Below, piece by piece: positions 1 through 7,356 of a stretch of 51,601 nucleotides of DNA. The stretch's first letter is position 1, and each line of letters starts with the position of its first letter. Under the pieces are notes generated by a model. It was not told the DNA's origin. It ran no database searches and saw nothing but the letters and a program-made list of their open reading frames with translations. The DNA is from Clostridiales bacterium. Lineage in GTDB: Bacteria; Bacillota; Clostridia; Oscillospirales; Oscillospiraceae. The DNA is taken from NCBI GenBank assembly GCA_029008095.1, contig JAQXJB010000027.1, forward strand, positions 1-51,601, in the 5' to 3' direction. The position numbers and the translations under genes are program-made.

Positions 1-14
1 TGCGGGAAAACATC

Positions 15-43
15 TTTACAAAAACCGTTTTTAATTGTAAAAT
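15..43 (+). promoter_or_regulatory. Sigma-A-type promoter for the flavin-fold gene
   Basis: TTTACA at 15-20 and TAAAAT at 38-43 are separated by exactly 17 bp. They lie about 50 bp upstream of the start codon at 95, which has a good GGAGGT ribosome binding site. Seen in sequence; activity is inferred. Confidence 0.6.
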
Positions 44-94
44 ACAAGAAAGACAAGCAGTGCATTCTGTCTGAACTAAACGGAGGTATTTATT

Positions 95-496
95 ATGGAA
101 ACTGTTGAAAGAGTATGCGAATTTCTGAAGAACGCCGGCACCTATTATCTGGCAACCGTAGAGGGCGACCAGCCCAGAGTACGTCCCTTCGGCACCGCTC
201 ACATTTTTGAGGGCAAGCTTTACATCCAGACCGGCAAGATCAAGCCCTGCTCCAAGCAGCTGGCTGCCAATCCCAAGGCCGAGATCTGCGCCTTCAAGGA
301 CGGCCAGTGGCTGCGTCTGGCCGGCGAGCTGGTGGAAGATGACCGCTTCGAGGCCAAGAAGTCCATGCTGGACGATTATTCCGGTCTGCGCAAGTCCTAC
401 GATGAGAACGACGGCAACACTCAGGTTCTGTACTTCAAGAACGCTACCGCTTCCTTCTGCTCCTTCACCAGTGATCCCGAAGTTCTCACCTTCTGA
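95..496 (+). CDS. Pyridoxamine 5'-phosphate oxidase-like FMN-binding split-barrel protein
   Basis: This 133-residue protein has the split-barrel pattern of small FMN- or F420-binding proteins. An N-terminal helix is followed by YYLATVEGDQPRVRPFG (residues about 17-33), the strand-turn-strand that usually holds the flavin phosphate, and ends in a strand with SFCSF. Single-domain members of this family are flavin-dependent reductases, heme-related proteins or proteins of unknown substrate; true PNPOx enzymes are longer, so B6 synthesis is not implied. The start is set by GGAGGT about 8 bp upstream. It is transcribed alone, with a promoter in front and a hairpin behind. The substrate cannot be read from the sequence. 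Confidence 0.8.
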   Translation: METVERVCEFLKNAGTYYLATVEGDQPRVRPFGTAHIFEGKLYIQTGKIKPCSKQLAANPKAEICAFKDGQWLRLAGELVEDDRFEAKKSMLDDYSGLRKSYDENDGNTQVLYFKNATASFCSFTSDPEVLTF

Positions 497-527
497 TCCT
501 CTGCAGGCGCGTACATAACGGTAAACC

Positions 528-566
528 AAAAGAGCAGCTCCATCCCTCGGGATGGGGCTGCTCTTT
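528..566. terminator. Bidirectional terminator between two convergent genes
   Basis: A long stem, AAAGAGCAGC plus CCATCCC pairing with GGGATGG plus GCTGCTCTTT, is closed by a tiny loop. A-rich and T-rich flanks allow use in both directions. It separates the flavin-fold gene from the convergent hcp. Confidence 0.8.
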
Positions 567-586
567 GATGATAGCGGCTGATTTCT

Positions 587-2176
587 TCAGCCCAGTATGG
601 CCTGAATATCGGCTTCGGGAGTGCTGATCGGGGCGATATGGTACTTCTCAACAAGGAAGTTCAGCACATTGGGAGAAACAAAGGCGGGAAGCGTGGGGCC
701 AAGGCGGATGTTCTGTATTCCAAGATACAGCAGGGTCAAGAGAATGCAGACAGCCTTCTGCTCATACCAGGAAAGCACCATGGACAGGGGCAGCTCGTTC
801 ACACCGCAGCCGAAGGCTTCCGCCAGAGCAAGGGCGATCCGGATGGCGGAATAAGCATCGTTGCACTGACCGATATCCAGCAGACGGGGCAGTCCGCCGA
901 TCGTGCCAAGGTCAAGATCATTGAAGCGGTACTTGCCGCAGGCCAGAGTAAGAACCACGGTATCTGCGGGAGTCTGCTTTACAAACTCGGTGTAGTAGTT
1001 TCGTCCCGTCCGGGCGCCGTCACAGCCGCCCACTAGGAAGAAGTGTTTGATAGCGCCGGATCGAACGGCCTCTATCACAGTGTCTGCCACGCCCAGCACG
1101 GCATTGCGGGCAAAACCGGTCATGAGACGGCCTCCGCCGTTGATCCCGGTTAAGCTCTGATCCTCAGCAAAGCCGCCAAGCTCCAGCGCTTTTTCAATGA
1201 CGGGGGCAAAATCCTTATCCGGGCCGATATGGGTAACGCCGGGATAGGCAACGACCTCGGTCGTGAACACGCGGTCGGCATAATCAGCCTTGGGCGGCAT
1301 GAGGCAGTTGGTGGTGAACAGTACGGGCGCGGGCAGGGACGCAAATTCCTTTTGCTGATTCTGCCATGCGGTACCGAAATTCCCCTTCAGATGGCGGTAC
1401 TTTTTCAGCTCGGGATATGCGTGGGCAGGAAGCATCTCCCCGTGGGTATATACATTCACGCCTTTGCCCTCGGTCTGCTCCAGAAGCAGCTTCAGGTCAT
1501 AGAGGTCATGGCCGGTGATAACGATAAAGGGACCCTTCTCTACGGTCAAGCTGACCTCGGTAGGCGCGGGATGGCCGAAGGTATCCGTATTCGCCCGATC
1601 CAGCATTTCCATGCAGCGCAGGTTGACCTCGCCGACCTCCATCACTACGGGCAGCAGCTCGTCCATGCCCCACTCATCCTCGCCAATGGTGCAGAGCGCT
1701 TTATAAAGGAAGCTGTCAACGGCCGCATCATGGCAGCCCAGCACGGCGGCATGGTAGGCATAGGCGGCAACGCCGCGTATGCCGAAAAGGATCAGAGACT
1801 TGAGGGAACGGATGTCCTCATCGGCATTCCACAGTCTCTGCATGTCATAATCGTCCGTTCTGCCGCAGCTCGCCTCGCAATCTCCGCAGTTTGGAACGAT
1901 CCTGCTCTTCTCCGCCTCCACTCTGTCCAGAAGCTCCTTCAGGGCAGCATCGTCAAAATTCACATTGGTCAGGGTGGCGAACAGTCCCTCTATCACCGTG
2001 GCGGTAGTCGTCTCACCGATCAGCTTCTCATTGCCGTCAACAGCTCTTGCCAGCCCGATCAGAGCGCCGGTCAGCTGATCCTGAAGCTCCGCTGTGGCGG
2101 ACTGCTTGCCGCATACTCCGGCCTTACCTGTGCATCCCTCGCATTTCGCGGTCTGCTCGCACTGAAAACAAAACAT
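587..2176 (-). CDS. hcp: Hydroxylamine reductase / hybrid cluster protein
   Basis: A 529-residue hybrid cluster protein (prismane protein). The N-terminus carries the [4Fe-4S] cysteines, starting MFCFQCEQ and continuing to a CGK at about residue 22. The ligands of the hybrid Fe-S-O cluster are all visible in order: VITGHD (His), HGEMLP (Glu), TTNC, GGCDGAR, LACGKYRF, GQCNDAY (Cys) and WYEQKAV (Glu/Lys). Family members reduce hydroxylamine in vitro and are thought to act as NO reductases or S-nitrosylases under nitrosative stress, in the anaerobic cytoplasm. AGGAGA precedes the ATG. The divergent Crp/Fnr-type regulator and the Fe-S electron-transfer genes behind it suggest a local NO-response regulon. 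Confidence 0.95.
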   Translation of the reverse strand: MFCFQCEQTAKCEGCTGKAGVCGKQSATAELQDQLTGALIGLARAVDGNEKLIGETTTATVIEGLFATLTNVNFDDAALKELLDRVEAEKSRIVPNCGDCEASCGRTDDYDMQRLWNADEDIRSLKSLILFGIRGVAAYAYHAAVLGCHDAAVDSFLYKALCTIGEDEWGMDELLPVVMEVGEVNLRCMEMLDRANTDTFGHPAPTEVSLTVEKGPFIVITGHDLYDLKLLLEQTEGKGVNVYTHGEMLPAHAYPELKKYRHLKGNFGTAWQNQQKEFASLPAPVLFTTNCLMPPKADYADRVFTTEVVAYPGVTHIGPDKDFAPVIEKALELGGFAEDQSLTGINGGGRLMTGFARNAVLGVADTVIEAVRSGAIKHFFLVGGCDGARTGRNYYTEFVKQTPADTVVLTLACGKYRFNDLDLGTIGGLPRLLDIGQCNDAYSAIRIALALAEAFGCGVNELPLSMVLSWYEQKAVCILLTLLYLGIQNIRLGPTLPAFVSPNVLNFLVEKYHIAPISTPEADIQAILG

Positions 2177-2217
2177 ATCGATTCTCCTTTGCAGTTTCGT
2201 TCATTTTTTGCAAGGCA

Positions 2218-2255
2218 ATTATATGCCGCTCCGCTGCGGGTTCTTCCGCACGGAG
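2218..2255 (-). promoter_or_regulatory. hcp promoter -10 box with an overlapping inverted repeat
   Basis: On the minus strand TATAAT lies at 2223-2218, about 40 bp before the hcp start. The -35 area is poor in consensus and is covered by an inverted repeat. CTCCG-c-TGCGG (2229-2239) pairs with CCGCA-CGGAG (2246-2255) around a six-base gap with a single bulge. A weak -35 under a palindrome fits a regulated promoter with a bound activator or repressor. Which protein binds is not visible. Confidence 0.45.
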
Positions 2256-2295
2256 GGCATACTCACATTTATAATGGAGCGCAGTACGCAGCTCC

Positions 2296-2324
2296 TTGAC
2301 TTTGCAGCAACAGCATATTATAAT
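2296..2324 (+). promoter_or_regulatory. Strong promoter for the Crp/Fnr-type regulator operon
   Basis: TTGACT (2296-2301) and TATAAT (2319-2324) are 17 bp apart. The predicted transcript starts near 2331. Any coding start upstream of this, such as the in-frame TTG at 2296, is therefore ruled out, and the ATG at 2368 is preferred. Confidence 0.8.
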
Positions 2325-2339
2325 TTGTTTAGAATGTAT

Positions 2340-2353
2340 GTTGAATTTTCAAC
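2340..2353. promoter_or_regulatory. Palindrome in the 5' UTR of the Crp/Fnr-type gene, possible autoregulatory operator
   Basis: The perfect palindrome GTTGAA-TT-TTCAAC sits between the predicted transcription start and the ATG at 2368. It resembles the TTGA/TCAA half sites used by Crp/Fnr proteins, but the half sites are two bases closer than in the classical FNR box. A role in autorepression is inferred from position only. Confidence 0.4.
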
Positions 2354-2367
2354 AAAACGGTGACAGT

Positions 2368-3030
2368 ATGAAAGAATTTTATCCCATTCTGCAACAATGC
2401 CCTTTGTTTGACGGCATCCGCATAGATGAGCTTGCATCCATGCTTGTCTGCCTCGGGTCTAAAAAAATATCGGTAAAAAGAGGTCAGGCCGTTTTCCGCG
2501 AGGGCGACCCGGCCACCCATGTGGGCATCGTGCTGACCGGCGCGGTACAGCTGATACGGGAGGATTACTACGGCAACCGCAGCATCGTGGCGCACATCGA
2601 CAGCGCCCAGCTTTTCGGCGAAACCTATGCCTGTGCAGGCGTGAGTTCCCTGCCCATAAGCGTTGTCGCCGACGAGGACTGCGAGGCGCTGCTCATCGAC
2701 TGCCGCCGCATTACCATGAGCTGTACCAATGCCTGCGCCTTCCACAGCCGCGTCATTTTCAATCTGCTGCGTCTGGTCGCAACGAAGAATCTGGTATTTG
2801 ACCAGAAGATACAGGTGACCTCCAAGCGCAGCACCCGCGAAAAGCTGATGACCTATCTGATGAACCAGACAAAGCTTCAGGGCAGCAGCAGCTTTTCCGT
2901 CCCCTATGACCGTCAGGAGCTGGCGGACTATCTGGAGGTGGATCGCAGCGGCCTTTCCGCCGAGATCAGCAAGCTGCGCCGGGAGGGTATTCTGGAATGC
3001 GAGAAAAATCATTTTACACTGCTTCAATAA
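2368..3030 (+). CDS. Crp/Fnr family transcriptional regulator (HcpR-like by context)
   Basis: 220 residues. The N-terminal half is a cyclic-nucleotide-binding-fold sensor (FREGDPATHVGIVLTGAVQL, about 45-65). It is followed by a dimerisation helix and a C-terminal winged helix with DRQELADYLEVDRSGLSAEI as the HTH. There is no N-terminal cysteine cluster like that of E. coli FNR, so an oxygen-sensing Fe-S cluster is unlikely; several scattered Cys residues are present. The ATG at 2368 is chosen because the longer reading frame would start inside the -35 box. It is divergent from hcp and followed by Fe-S genes. Crp/Fnr proteins beside hcp are known NO-response regulators in several anaerobes, and that role is inferred here. 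Confidence 0.85.
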   Translation: MKEFYPILQQCPLFDGIRIDELASMLVCLGSKKISVKRGQAVFREGDPATHVGIVLTGAVQLIREDYYGNRSIVAHIDSAQLFGETYACAGVSSLPISVVADEDCEALLIDCRRITMSCTNACAFHSRVIFNLLRLVATKNLVFDQKIQVTSKRSTREKLMTYLMNQTKLQGSSSFSVPYDRQELADYLEVDRSGLSAEISKLRREGILECEKNHFTLLQ

Positions 3031-3052
3031 ACGAAAGAGCAAGGTGACAATT

Positions 3053-3253
3053 ATGAAAAAGCTTGCTGCCATAGACCGCATAATCTGCGTTGCCTGCGGC
3101 GTATGCGTAAAAACATGTCCAAAGGGCGCGCTCTCTATTTTCCGGGGCTGCTACGCAGCGGTGGACGAGGCTAAATGCGTAGGCTGCGGCCTTTGCGCTA
3201 AGGCCTGTCCCGCCGGCTGTATAAATGTCCGCGAAAGGAGCGAAGTGAAATGA
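3053..3253 (+). CDS. Two-cluster [4Fe-4S] ferredoxin-like protein
   Basis: A 66-residue protein made almost entirely of two classical motifs, CVACGVCVKTCP and CVGCGLCAKACP. These bind two [4Fe-4S] clusters, as in clostridial ferredoxins. The start ATG at 3053 follows AAGGTGA. Longer in-frame starts lie inside the regulator gene and lack a ribosome binding site. The stop overlaps the start of the next gene (ATGA), so the two are translationally coupled. It probably shuttles electrons between the membrane Fe-S protein downstream and a soluble acceptor; Hcp is the obvious candidate by position, which is inference. Confidence 0.85.
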   Translation: MKKLAAIDRIICVACGVCVKTCPKGALSIFRGCYAAVDEAKCVGCGLCAKACPAGCINVRERSEVK

Positions 3254-3834
3254 AAAGCAAGCGCTGGTATGACTATCTCTGGATTTGGAGCATTCTTTAC
3301 TTTGCCCTCGGCTTTTTCAACATTCTTTTCGCGTGGCTGGGTCTGATCGATTTTCTGCTTCCCCTGTTTATTGCCATTTTTCGTGGGAACAAGGCGTTCT
3401 GCAATAAATACTGCGGCCGTGGTCAGCTTTTCCAGCAGATAGGCGGCCGTCTGAAATGCTCCCGCAACGCAAAGTCGCCGTCCTTTCTTTCCTCCAAATG
3501 GTTCCGCTACGGCTTTCTGATATTCTTTCTTGCCATGTTTGGAAACATGATCTTCCAGACCTGTCTCGTTGCCGCCGGTGCGAAAAATCTGACGGAAGCC
3601 ATCAAACTGCTGTGGACATTCCGTGTTCCCTGGGGCTGGGCCTATCAGGCCGGAACGGTCGCCGACTGGATAGCGCAGTTCAGCTTCGGCTTTTACAGCA
3701 TTATGCTCACATCCACCATCATCGGCCTTGTCGTAATGGTACTGTTCAAGCCCAGAACCTGGTGCACCTTCTGTCCGATGGGCACCATGACCCAGATGAT
3801 CTGCAAGCTAAAAGCCAAGGAAAAGATCTGGTAA
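3250..3834 (+). CDS. NapH/NosR/CcoG-like membrane Fe-S protein
   Basis: 194 residues with about four hydrophobic segments (roughly residues 10-45, 80-98 and 150-172). The two signature cysteine motifs of polyferredoxin-type membrane proteins are both present: FCNKYCGRGQ near residue 55 and CTFCPMG near residue 178. Proteins of this fold (NapH, NosR C-terminus, RnfB partners) pass electrons across or along the membrane to soluble reductases. This one lacks an extra ferredoxin domain, and the gene just upstream supplies one, so the two probably form a module. The ATGA overlap shows coupling. Confidence 0.8.
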   Translation: MKSKRWYDYLWIWSILYFALGFFNILFAWLGLIDFLLPLFIAIFRGNKAFCNKYCGRGQLFQQIGGRLKCSRNAKSPSFLSSKWFRYGFLIFFLAMFGNMIFQTCLVAAGAKNLTEAIKLLWTFRVPWGWAYQAGTVADWIAQFSFGFYSIMLTSTIIGLVVMVLFKPRTWCTFCPMGTMTQMICKLKAKEKIW

Positions 3835-3841
3835 CATGACC

Positions 3842-3858
3842 CCCGGACTATGGCCGGG
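3842..3858 (+). other. Short GC hairpin before the glycosidase gene
   Basis: CCCGG and CCGGG form a short stem followed after a few bases by GATTTTTATT. It may be a weak terminator ending the Fe-S operon, as the glycosidase start lies only about 40 bp further on. Confidence 0.4.
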
Positions 3859-3896
3859 TAAACACGATTTTTATTAAATTAAACAGGAGGAATAAT

Positions 3897-5642
3897 ATGG
3901 CTGAGAAGAACAACACGGTTTCCATCAACGGCACGATGTTCAAGCGCAGCGGCGCATGGTTTGGCCTGTTCCAGAACGGAACAGACTACGGCCTCACTCA
4001 TCTCTACCTTGGCACCTGCCACGGCATGTCCGCCCGCGCCCCGGGGAAGAACAAGATGATCGATATTTTCCCCACCTTCGAGGGCAGGAAGCTTCCCTTC
4101 ACCGTGGAAGCCGTCCCCGCGGAGCTGACTATCCGCACCGCCCACGGCAATATCCGCTTCACCTTTGCCGACAAGACCAAGCTGATGGCTCAGGGCGACC
4201 CCGGAATGGGTCTGCTCTTTGAAAAGACCACGGCGCAGCACGAGACCGTGCACCCCCGCAAGAACGGTGCATGGGAAGCCTTCTTCCGCCTCACCTCCGC
4301 CTTCATTTTCAAGGGGCTTAACGGCTCCGGCTTCGACTTCAACAACGGCGAGAACTATTGGGATTGGGAAAAGCTCTCCAGCGGCTTTATTCAGGGACGC
4401 ACCCGCCCTGCGGCTGACGGCACCTTCACTCTGGTAATGGAGGAATTCCCCTACGGCGGCATCGTCCGGGACAGCTACCCCTCGTATGAGGAAGCCCGCG
4501 CTTCCATGCAGGCCGAGTGGGACGAATTTTACGGCAGGATGCCCGCCTTCATCGAACCTCTCGAGGAAGGCCGCCTGAACTGCGAATACACCCTCTGGTC
4601 CTATCTCACCTCCCCCTACGGCACCGCGAAGCACACCATGATACAGATGTTTGCCGGCGTAATGGCCTCTCAGTGGCAGATGTGCCAGAACGCCGTGGCT
4701 CTGCAGGAGGATATGGACACGGCCATCGACCTGCTCCTCGGCCCTCTTGCCCGCGCCAGCGAGGAGGGTCAGCTCTCCGACAGCTATGACGACGCGGCCT
4801 ATGAAAGCATTATGATAAAGCCCCCCATTCACGGCTGGGCGCTGAAGCAGATAATGAAGCACCATGACCTCGCAGCCGAGGTGTCCCGCGATAAGCTGGA
4901 GACCCTTTACAGCGGCATTGGAAAATGGGGCGATTGGTTCATGACCTATCGCGACGAGGACGGCAACGGACTTCCCATCCTGTATCACGGCGACGAGACC
5001 GGCATCGACGACACGACAATGTTCCTGAGGCACGGTCAACTCCTCACTCCCGACATCTGCGCATACCTCGTCATTCTCTTTGAGGCCGTGGGCGACCTTG
5101 CCCGCATCCTTACCAAGCCCGAGGCTGAGATGAACGCATGGTATACCAAATCCAGGGAGCTGCTTGACCGTATGCTCGACGCTTTCTGGGACGGCGAGCG
5201 CTTTGTCGCCCTCGTGCCCGGCACCCGCGAGCCTATCACCTCCGGCTCTATCGTTCACTATATCCCCGCCATTCTCGGTGACCGCCTGCCGAAGGAGATA
5301 ATCGACAAGCTGGCAGACGACCTGATCGACACTGCCACCTTCAACAGCCCCTACGGCCTCGCCTCAGAGGATATGGGCAGTGATTACTTCTTCCCTGACG
5401 GAATGTCCATCGGACGCGGCGTGGTAGTCCCGCCAGCCATGATTTATATCTGCTCCGGTCTTTGGGAGACCCACCGCAAAGAGACCGCCCGGGATATCGC
5501 CTTCCGCTACTGCAAGGCTCTCAAGGAGGCAGGCTTCCCCTTCCTCATCAACCCGCTCACCGGCTTTGGCGTCGGCGGCTATTACGGCGGAAGCTGGCCC
5601 CGCTGCGCCTACGCTATTCTGGCCCGCATGATAAGCGAATAA
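3897..5642 (+). CDS. Family-63-like (alpha/alpha)6 glycosidase, MGH1-type
   Basis: A 581-residue protein without signal peptide, so probably cytoplasmic. The N-terminal 220 residues look like a beta-rich domain. The remainder is a helical barrel with HGDETGIDDTTMF near residues 360-372, matching in position the acidic signature of GH63/GH37-type enzymes, and a C-terminal INPLTGFGVGGYYGGSW. In characterised relatives a Glu shortly before the C-terminal D-P-x-T-G stretch acts as base. Here that place holds hydrophobic residues (FPFLINPLTG), so the base is not obvious. The substrate is unknown; trehalose-, mannosylglycerate- or gluco-oligosaccharide-type sugars are possible. It has an AGGAGG site 7 bp before the ATG and is followed by a strong terminator. 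Confidence 0.6.
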   Translation: MAEKNNTVSINGTMFKRSGAWFGLFQNGTDYGLTHLYLGTCHGMSARAPGKNKMIDIFPTFEGRKLPFTVEAVPAELTIRTAHGNIRFTFADKTKLMAQGDPGMGLLFEKTTAQHETVHPRKNGAWEAFFRLTSAFIFKGLNGSGFDFNNGENYWDWEKLSSGFIQGRTRPAADGTFTLVMEEFPYGGIVRDSYPSYEEARASMQAEWDEFYGRMPAFIEPLEEGRLNCEYTLWSYLTSPYGTAKHTMIQMFAGVMASQWQMCQNAVALQEDMDTAIDLLLGPLARASEEGQLSDSYDDAAYESIMIKPPIHGWALKQIMKHHDLAAEVSRDKLETLYSGIGKWGDWFMTYRDEDGNGLPILYHGDETGIDDTTMFLRHGQLLTPDICAYLVILFEAVGDLARILTKPEAEMNAWYTKSRELLDRMLDAFWDGERFVALVPGTREPITSGSIVHYIPAILGDRLPKEIIDKLADDLIDTATFNSPYGLASEDMGSDYFFPDGMSIGRGVVVPPAMIYICSGLWETHRKETARDIAFRYCKALKEAGFPFLINPLTGFGVGGYYGGSWPRCAYAILARMISE

Positions 5643-5694
5643 GACAAGTCTACATACGATGGGCTGCACACAAAACAGCCCTATAAAAGGGAGT

Positions 5695-5735
5695 CCGGAA
5701 GGCTGCAAATGCAGTCTTCCGGGCTTCTTTTTCTT
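5695..5735 (+). terminator. Intrinsic terminator after the glycosidase gene
   Basis: CCGGAAG-g-CTGC pairs with GCAG-t-CTTCCGG around an AAAT loop and is followed by CTTCTTTTTCTTT. A smaller hairpin (GGGCTG/CAGCCC, 5661-5681) lies just before it. Confidence 0.9.
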
Positions 5736-5857
5736 TAAAATAAAACTGTGAAGCATATGATCATAAAAAAGTTGGCGCTTTATTATTTAGCTGTGCTGCT
5801 GTTTCACTTTTGCGTGGATTTTCCAGTTTCAATTACGTTATATCGACACCTGGTTTA

Positions 5858-5866
5858 TGCTACAAT
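5858..5866 (+). promoter_or_regulatory. Extended -10 promoter of the ZIP transporter gene
   Basis: TGC-TACAAT is an extended -10 element about 45 bp before the ATG at 5911. No clear -35 hexamer is present. The 5736-5857 stretch is AT-rich and shows no gene. Confidence 0.5.
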
Positions 5867-5910
5867 ATGGAATATACATATATTACCATTGTCCATAAAG
5901 GAGCGATACG

Positions 5911-6663
5911 ATGAAATTGGTATTTCTGACCGCTCTCGGTGTAGGCGGAGCAACCGTTATAGGCGCCCTCTTGGGCTTCATATTCAAAAAACTGTCCCAC
6001 AAATTTTCCGACATAGTTCTTTCCTTTGCGGCAGGGGTAATGCTTGCTGCCGCGGTATTGGGCCTGATACTCCCCTCTGTCGAGCTTGGAGGAAAATTTG
6101 GACTTATCACCACTATCGCCGGCATTTTCTCCGGCGCGCTCTTCCTGAATGTGATCGACAAGCTCATACCACATCTTCACAGGCTGGTGGATTACGATAT
6201 TGAAGCACATAACAGCACCAATCTGAGCAGGGTGCTGCTGTTCGTCACCGCCATAGCAATACACAATCTGCCGGAAGGCATTACGGCCGGCGTGGGCTTC
6301 GGCGCGGGCAACACGTCTCAGGCGCTCATCATCGCCGGCGGCATAGCCCTGCAGAACATCCCCGAGGGCATGGCGATAATCGGCCCTATGCTGGCGGTGG
6401 GCGTATCGTCCCGCAAAACCTTTTTGTGCGCTCTCTTTACCGGCCTCATAGAAGTGGTGGGAACTCTTATCGGCTATTTCGCAGTAAGCATCGCGTCGGT
6501 AATTCTCCCGTTCGCTCTGGCCTTCGCGGGAGGCACCATGCTTTATGTAATAAGCGACGATATGATACCGGAGACCCATGCCCACGGAAACGAGCGCGGC
6601 GCTACATATTCTCTTTTGATAGGCTTCAGCATAATGCTCATTACGGACATATTGCTGGGATAA
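5911..6663 (+). CDS. ZIP family divalent metal transporter
   Basis: 250 residues with eight likely membrane helices. The paired ZIP signatures lie in helices IV and V: HNLPEGITAG (about residue 117) and QNIPEGMAI (about residue 150), whose His, Asn and Glu bind the metal on the transport path. Bacterial ZIP proteins such as ZupT take up zinc, iron or manganese by facilitated diffusion. The loop after helix III is only mildly His-rich (HLHRLVDYDIEAH). AAAGGAG precedes the ATG. It stands alone between two terminators, and metal specificity cannot be read. Confidence 0.9.
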   Translation: MKLVFLTALGVGGATVIGALLGFIFKKLSHKFSDIVLSFAAGVMLAAAVLGLILPSVELGGKFGLITTIAGIFSGALFLNVIDKLIPHLHRLVDYDIEAHNSTNLSRVLLFVTAIAIHNLPEGITAGVGFGAGNTSQALIIAGGIALQNIPEGMAIIGPMLAVGVSSRKTFLCALFTGLIEVVGTLIGYFAVSIASVILPFALAFAGGTMLYVISDDMIPETHAHGNERGATYSLLIGFSIMLITDILLG

Positions 6664-6677
6664 CATGGACTGCAATG

Positions 6678-6724
6678 AAAAAAACACCTGATTTCACATT
6701 AACTGCGAAATCAGGTGTTTTTTT
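6678..6724. terminator. Bidirectional terminator
   Basis: AAACACCTGATTTC pairs with GAAATCAGGTGTTT across an 11-base loop, with A and T runs on the two sides. It ends the ZIP gene on the plus strand and the long glutamate synthase operon on the minus strand. Confidence 0.92.
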
Positions 6725-6741
6725 CTCATGTTCAAATCGGC

Positions 6742-7326
6742 TCAGGAATAGGTTCTGATTATATCCGCCGCCACCTCCCGCTTGGAGACGCAGCGGTCCA
6801 TTGCCTGCTTTTCTATGTAGCGATGGGCACCCGGCTCATCCATTTTCAGTTCGCTTATGAGCAGCCATTTCGCCCGGTTTACAAGGCGTATCTCTTCCAT
6901 TTTTTCCTCAACGGAGGTGGCTTTCTTCTCAAATTTTCTAAGCCGCTCCCTCATGCTTATCATCCAGCCAAGCGCGGTGGACATCGCGGCTTTGGATGTG
7001 GGCTTCGGCAGGGTAAAAACGCCGTGCTCCGCGACCTTATCATATACGGCCGCATGTATATCGGCCTTCACCAGCAGCAAAACGACCGTGCTTTTCAGCA
7101 TGCATGTATCTATGGCAAAGCGTGTTCCGATATCGTCGGGCAGCGGCGAATTGATAATGACGAAATCAAAGGCCCGCTCGGCAGTCATGCGCTTTGCCTC
7201 GCTGATGCTGGAAGCGGTGCGCACCGGCGAATACACAGACTCGGGGAGCAGAGCCGTAAGGGCCGAGCCAAAGCTTTCTCCCGCTGAAACCGCGAGAACG
7301 CTGTATACCCGTTCCTCCAAACTCAT
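6742..7326 (-). CDS. ANTAR-domain RNA-binding antiterminator with a degenerate receiver (NitR-like)
   Basis: 194 residues. Residues 1-115 have a response-regulator receiver fold, but the phospho-acceptor place reads FVIINSPLPDD, with Asn59 where Asp is expected, so phosphorylation is unlikely. A helix-rich linker leads to an ANTAR domain (about 139-194) with the three-helix signature VNRAKWLLISELKMDEPGAH and the trailing SKREVAADII. ANTAR proteins bind paired RNA stem-loops with hexanucleotide loops and prevent terminator formation. A comparable receiver-ANTAR gene beside glnA is known in solventogenic clostridia (nitR). It is the last gene of the operon whose leader carries such a stem, so autoregulation is likely. 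How nitrogen status is sensed is unknown. Confidence 0.9.
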   Translation of the reverse strand: MSLEERVYSVLAVSAGESFGSALTALLPESVYSPVRTASSISEAKRMTAERAFDFVIINSPLPDDIGTRFAIDTCMLKSTVVLLLVKADIHAAVYDKVAEHGVFTLPKPTSKAAMSTALGWMISMRERLRKFEKKATSVEEKMEEIRLVNRAKWLLISELKMDEPGAHRYIEKQAMDRCVSKREVAADIIRTYS

Positions 7327-7356
7327 TTTGCTCCCCCCTTTCTCATCACGCGGACA

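Noticed and set aside
2296-2367. Upstream extension of the Crp/Fnr-type gene
   Set aside because: The TTG start coincides with the -35 box of a consensus promoter, so it would not be transcribed.
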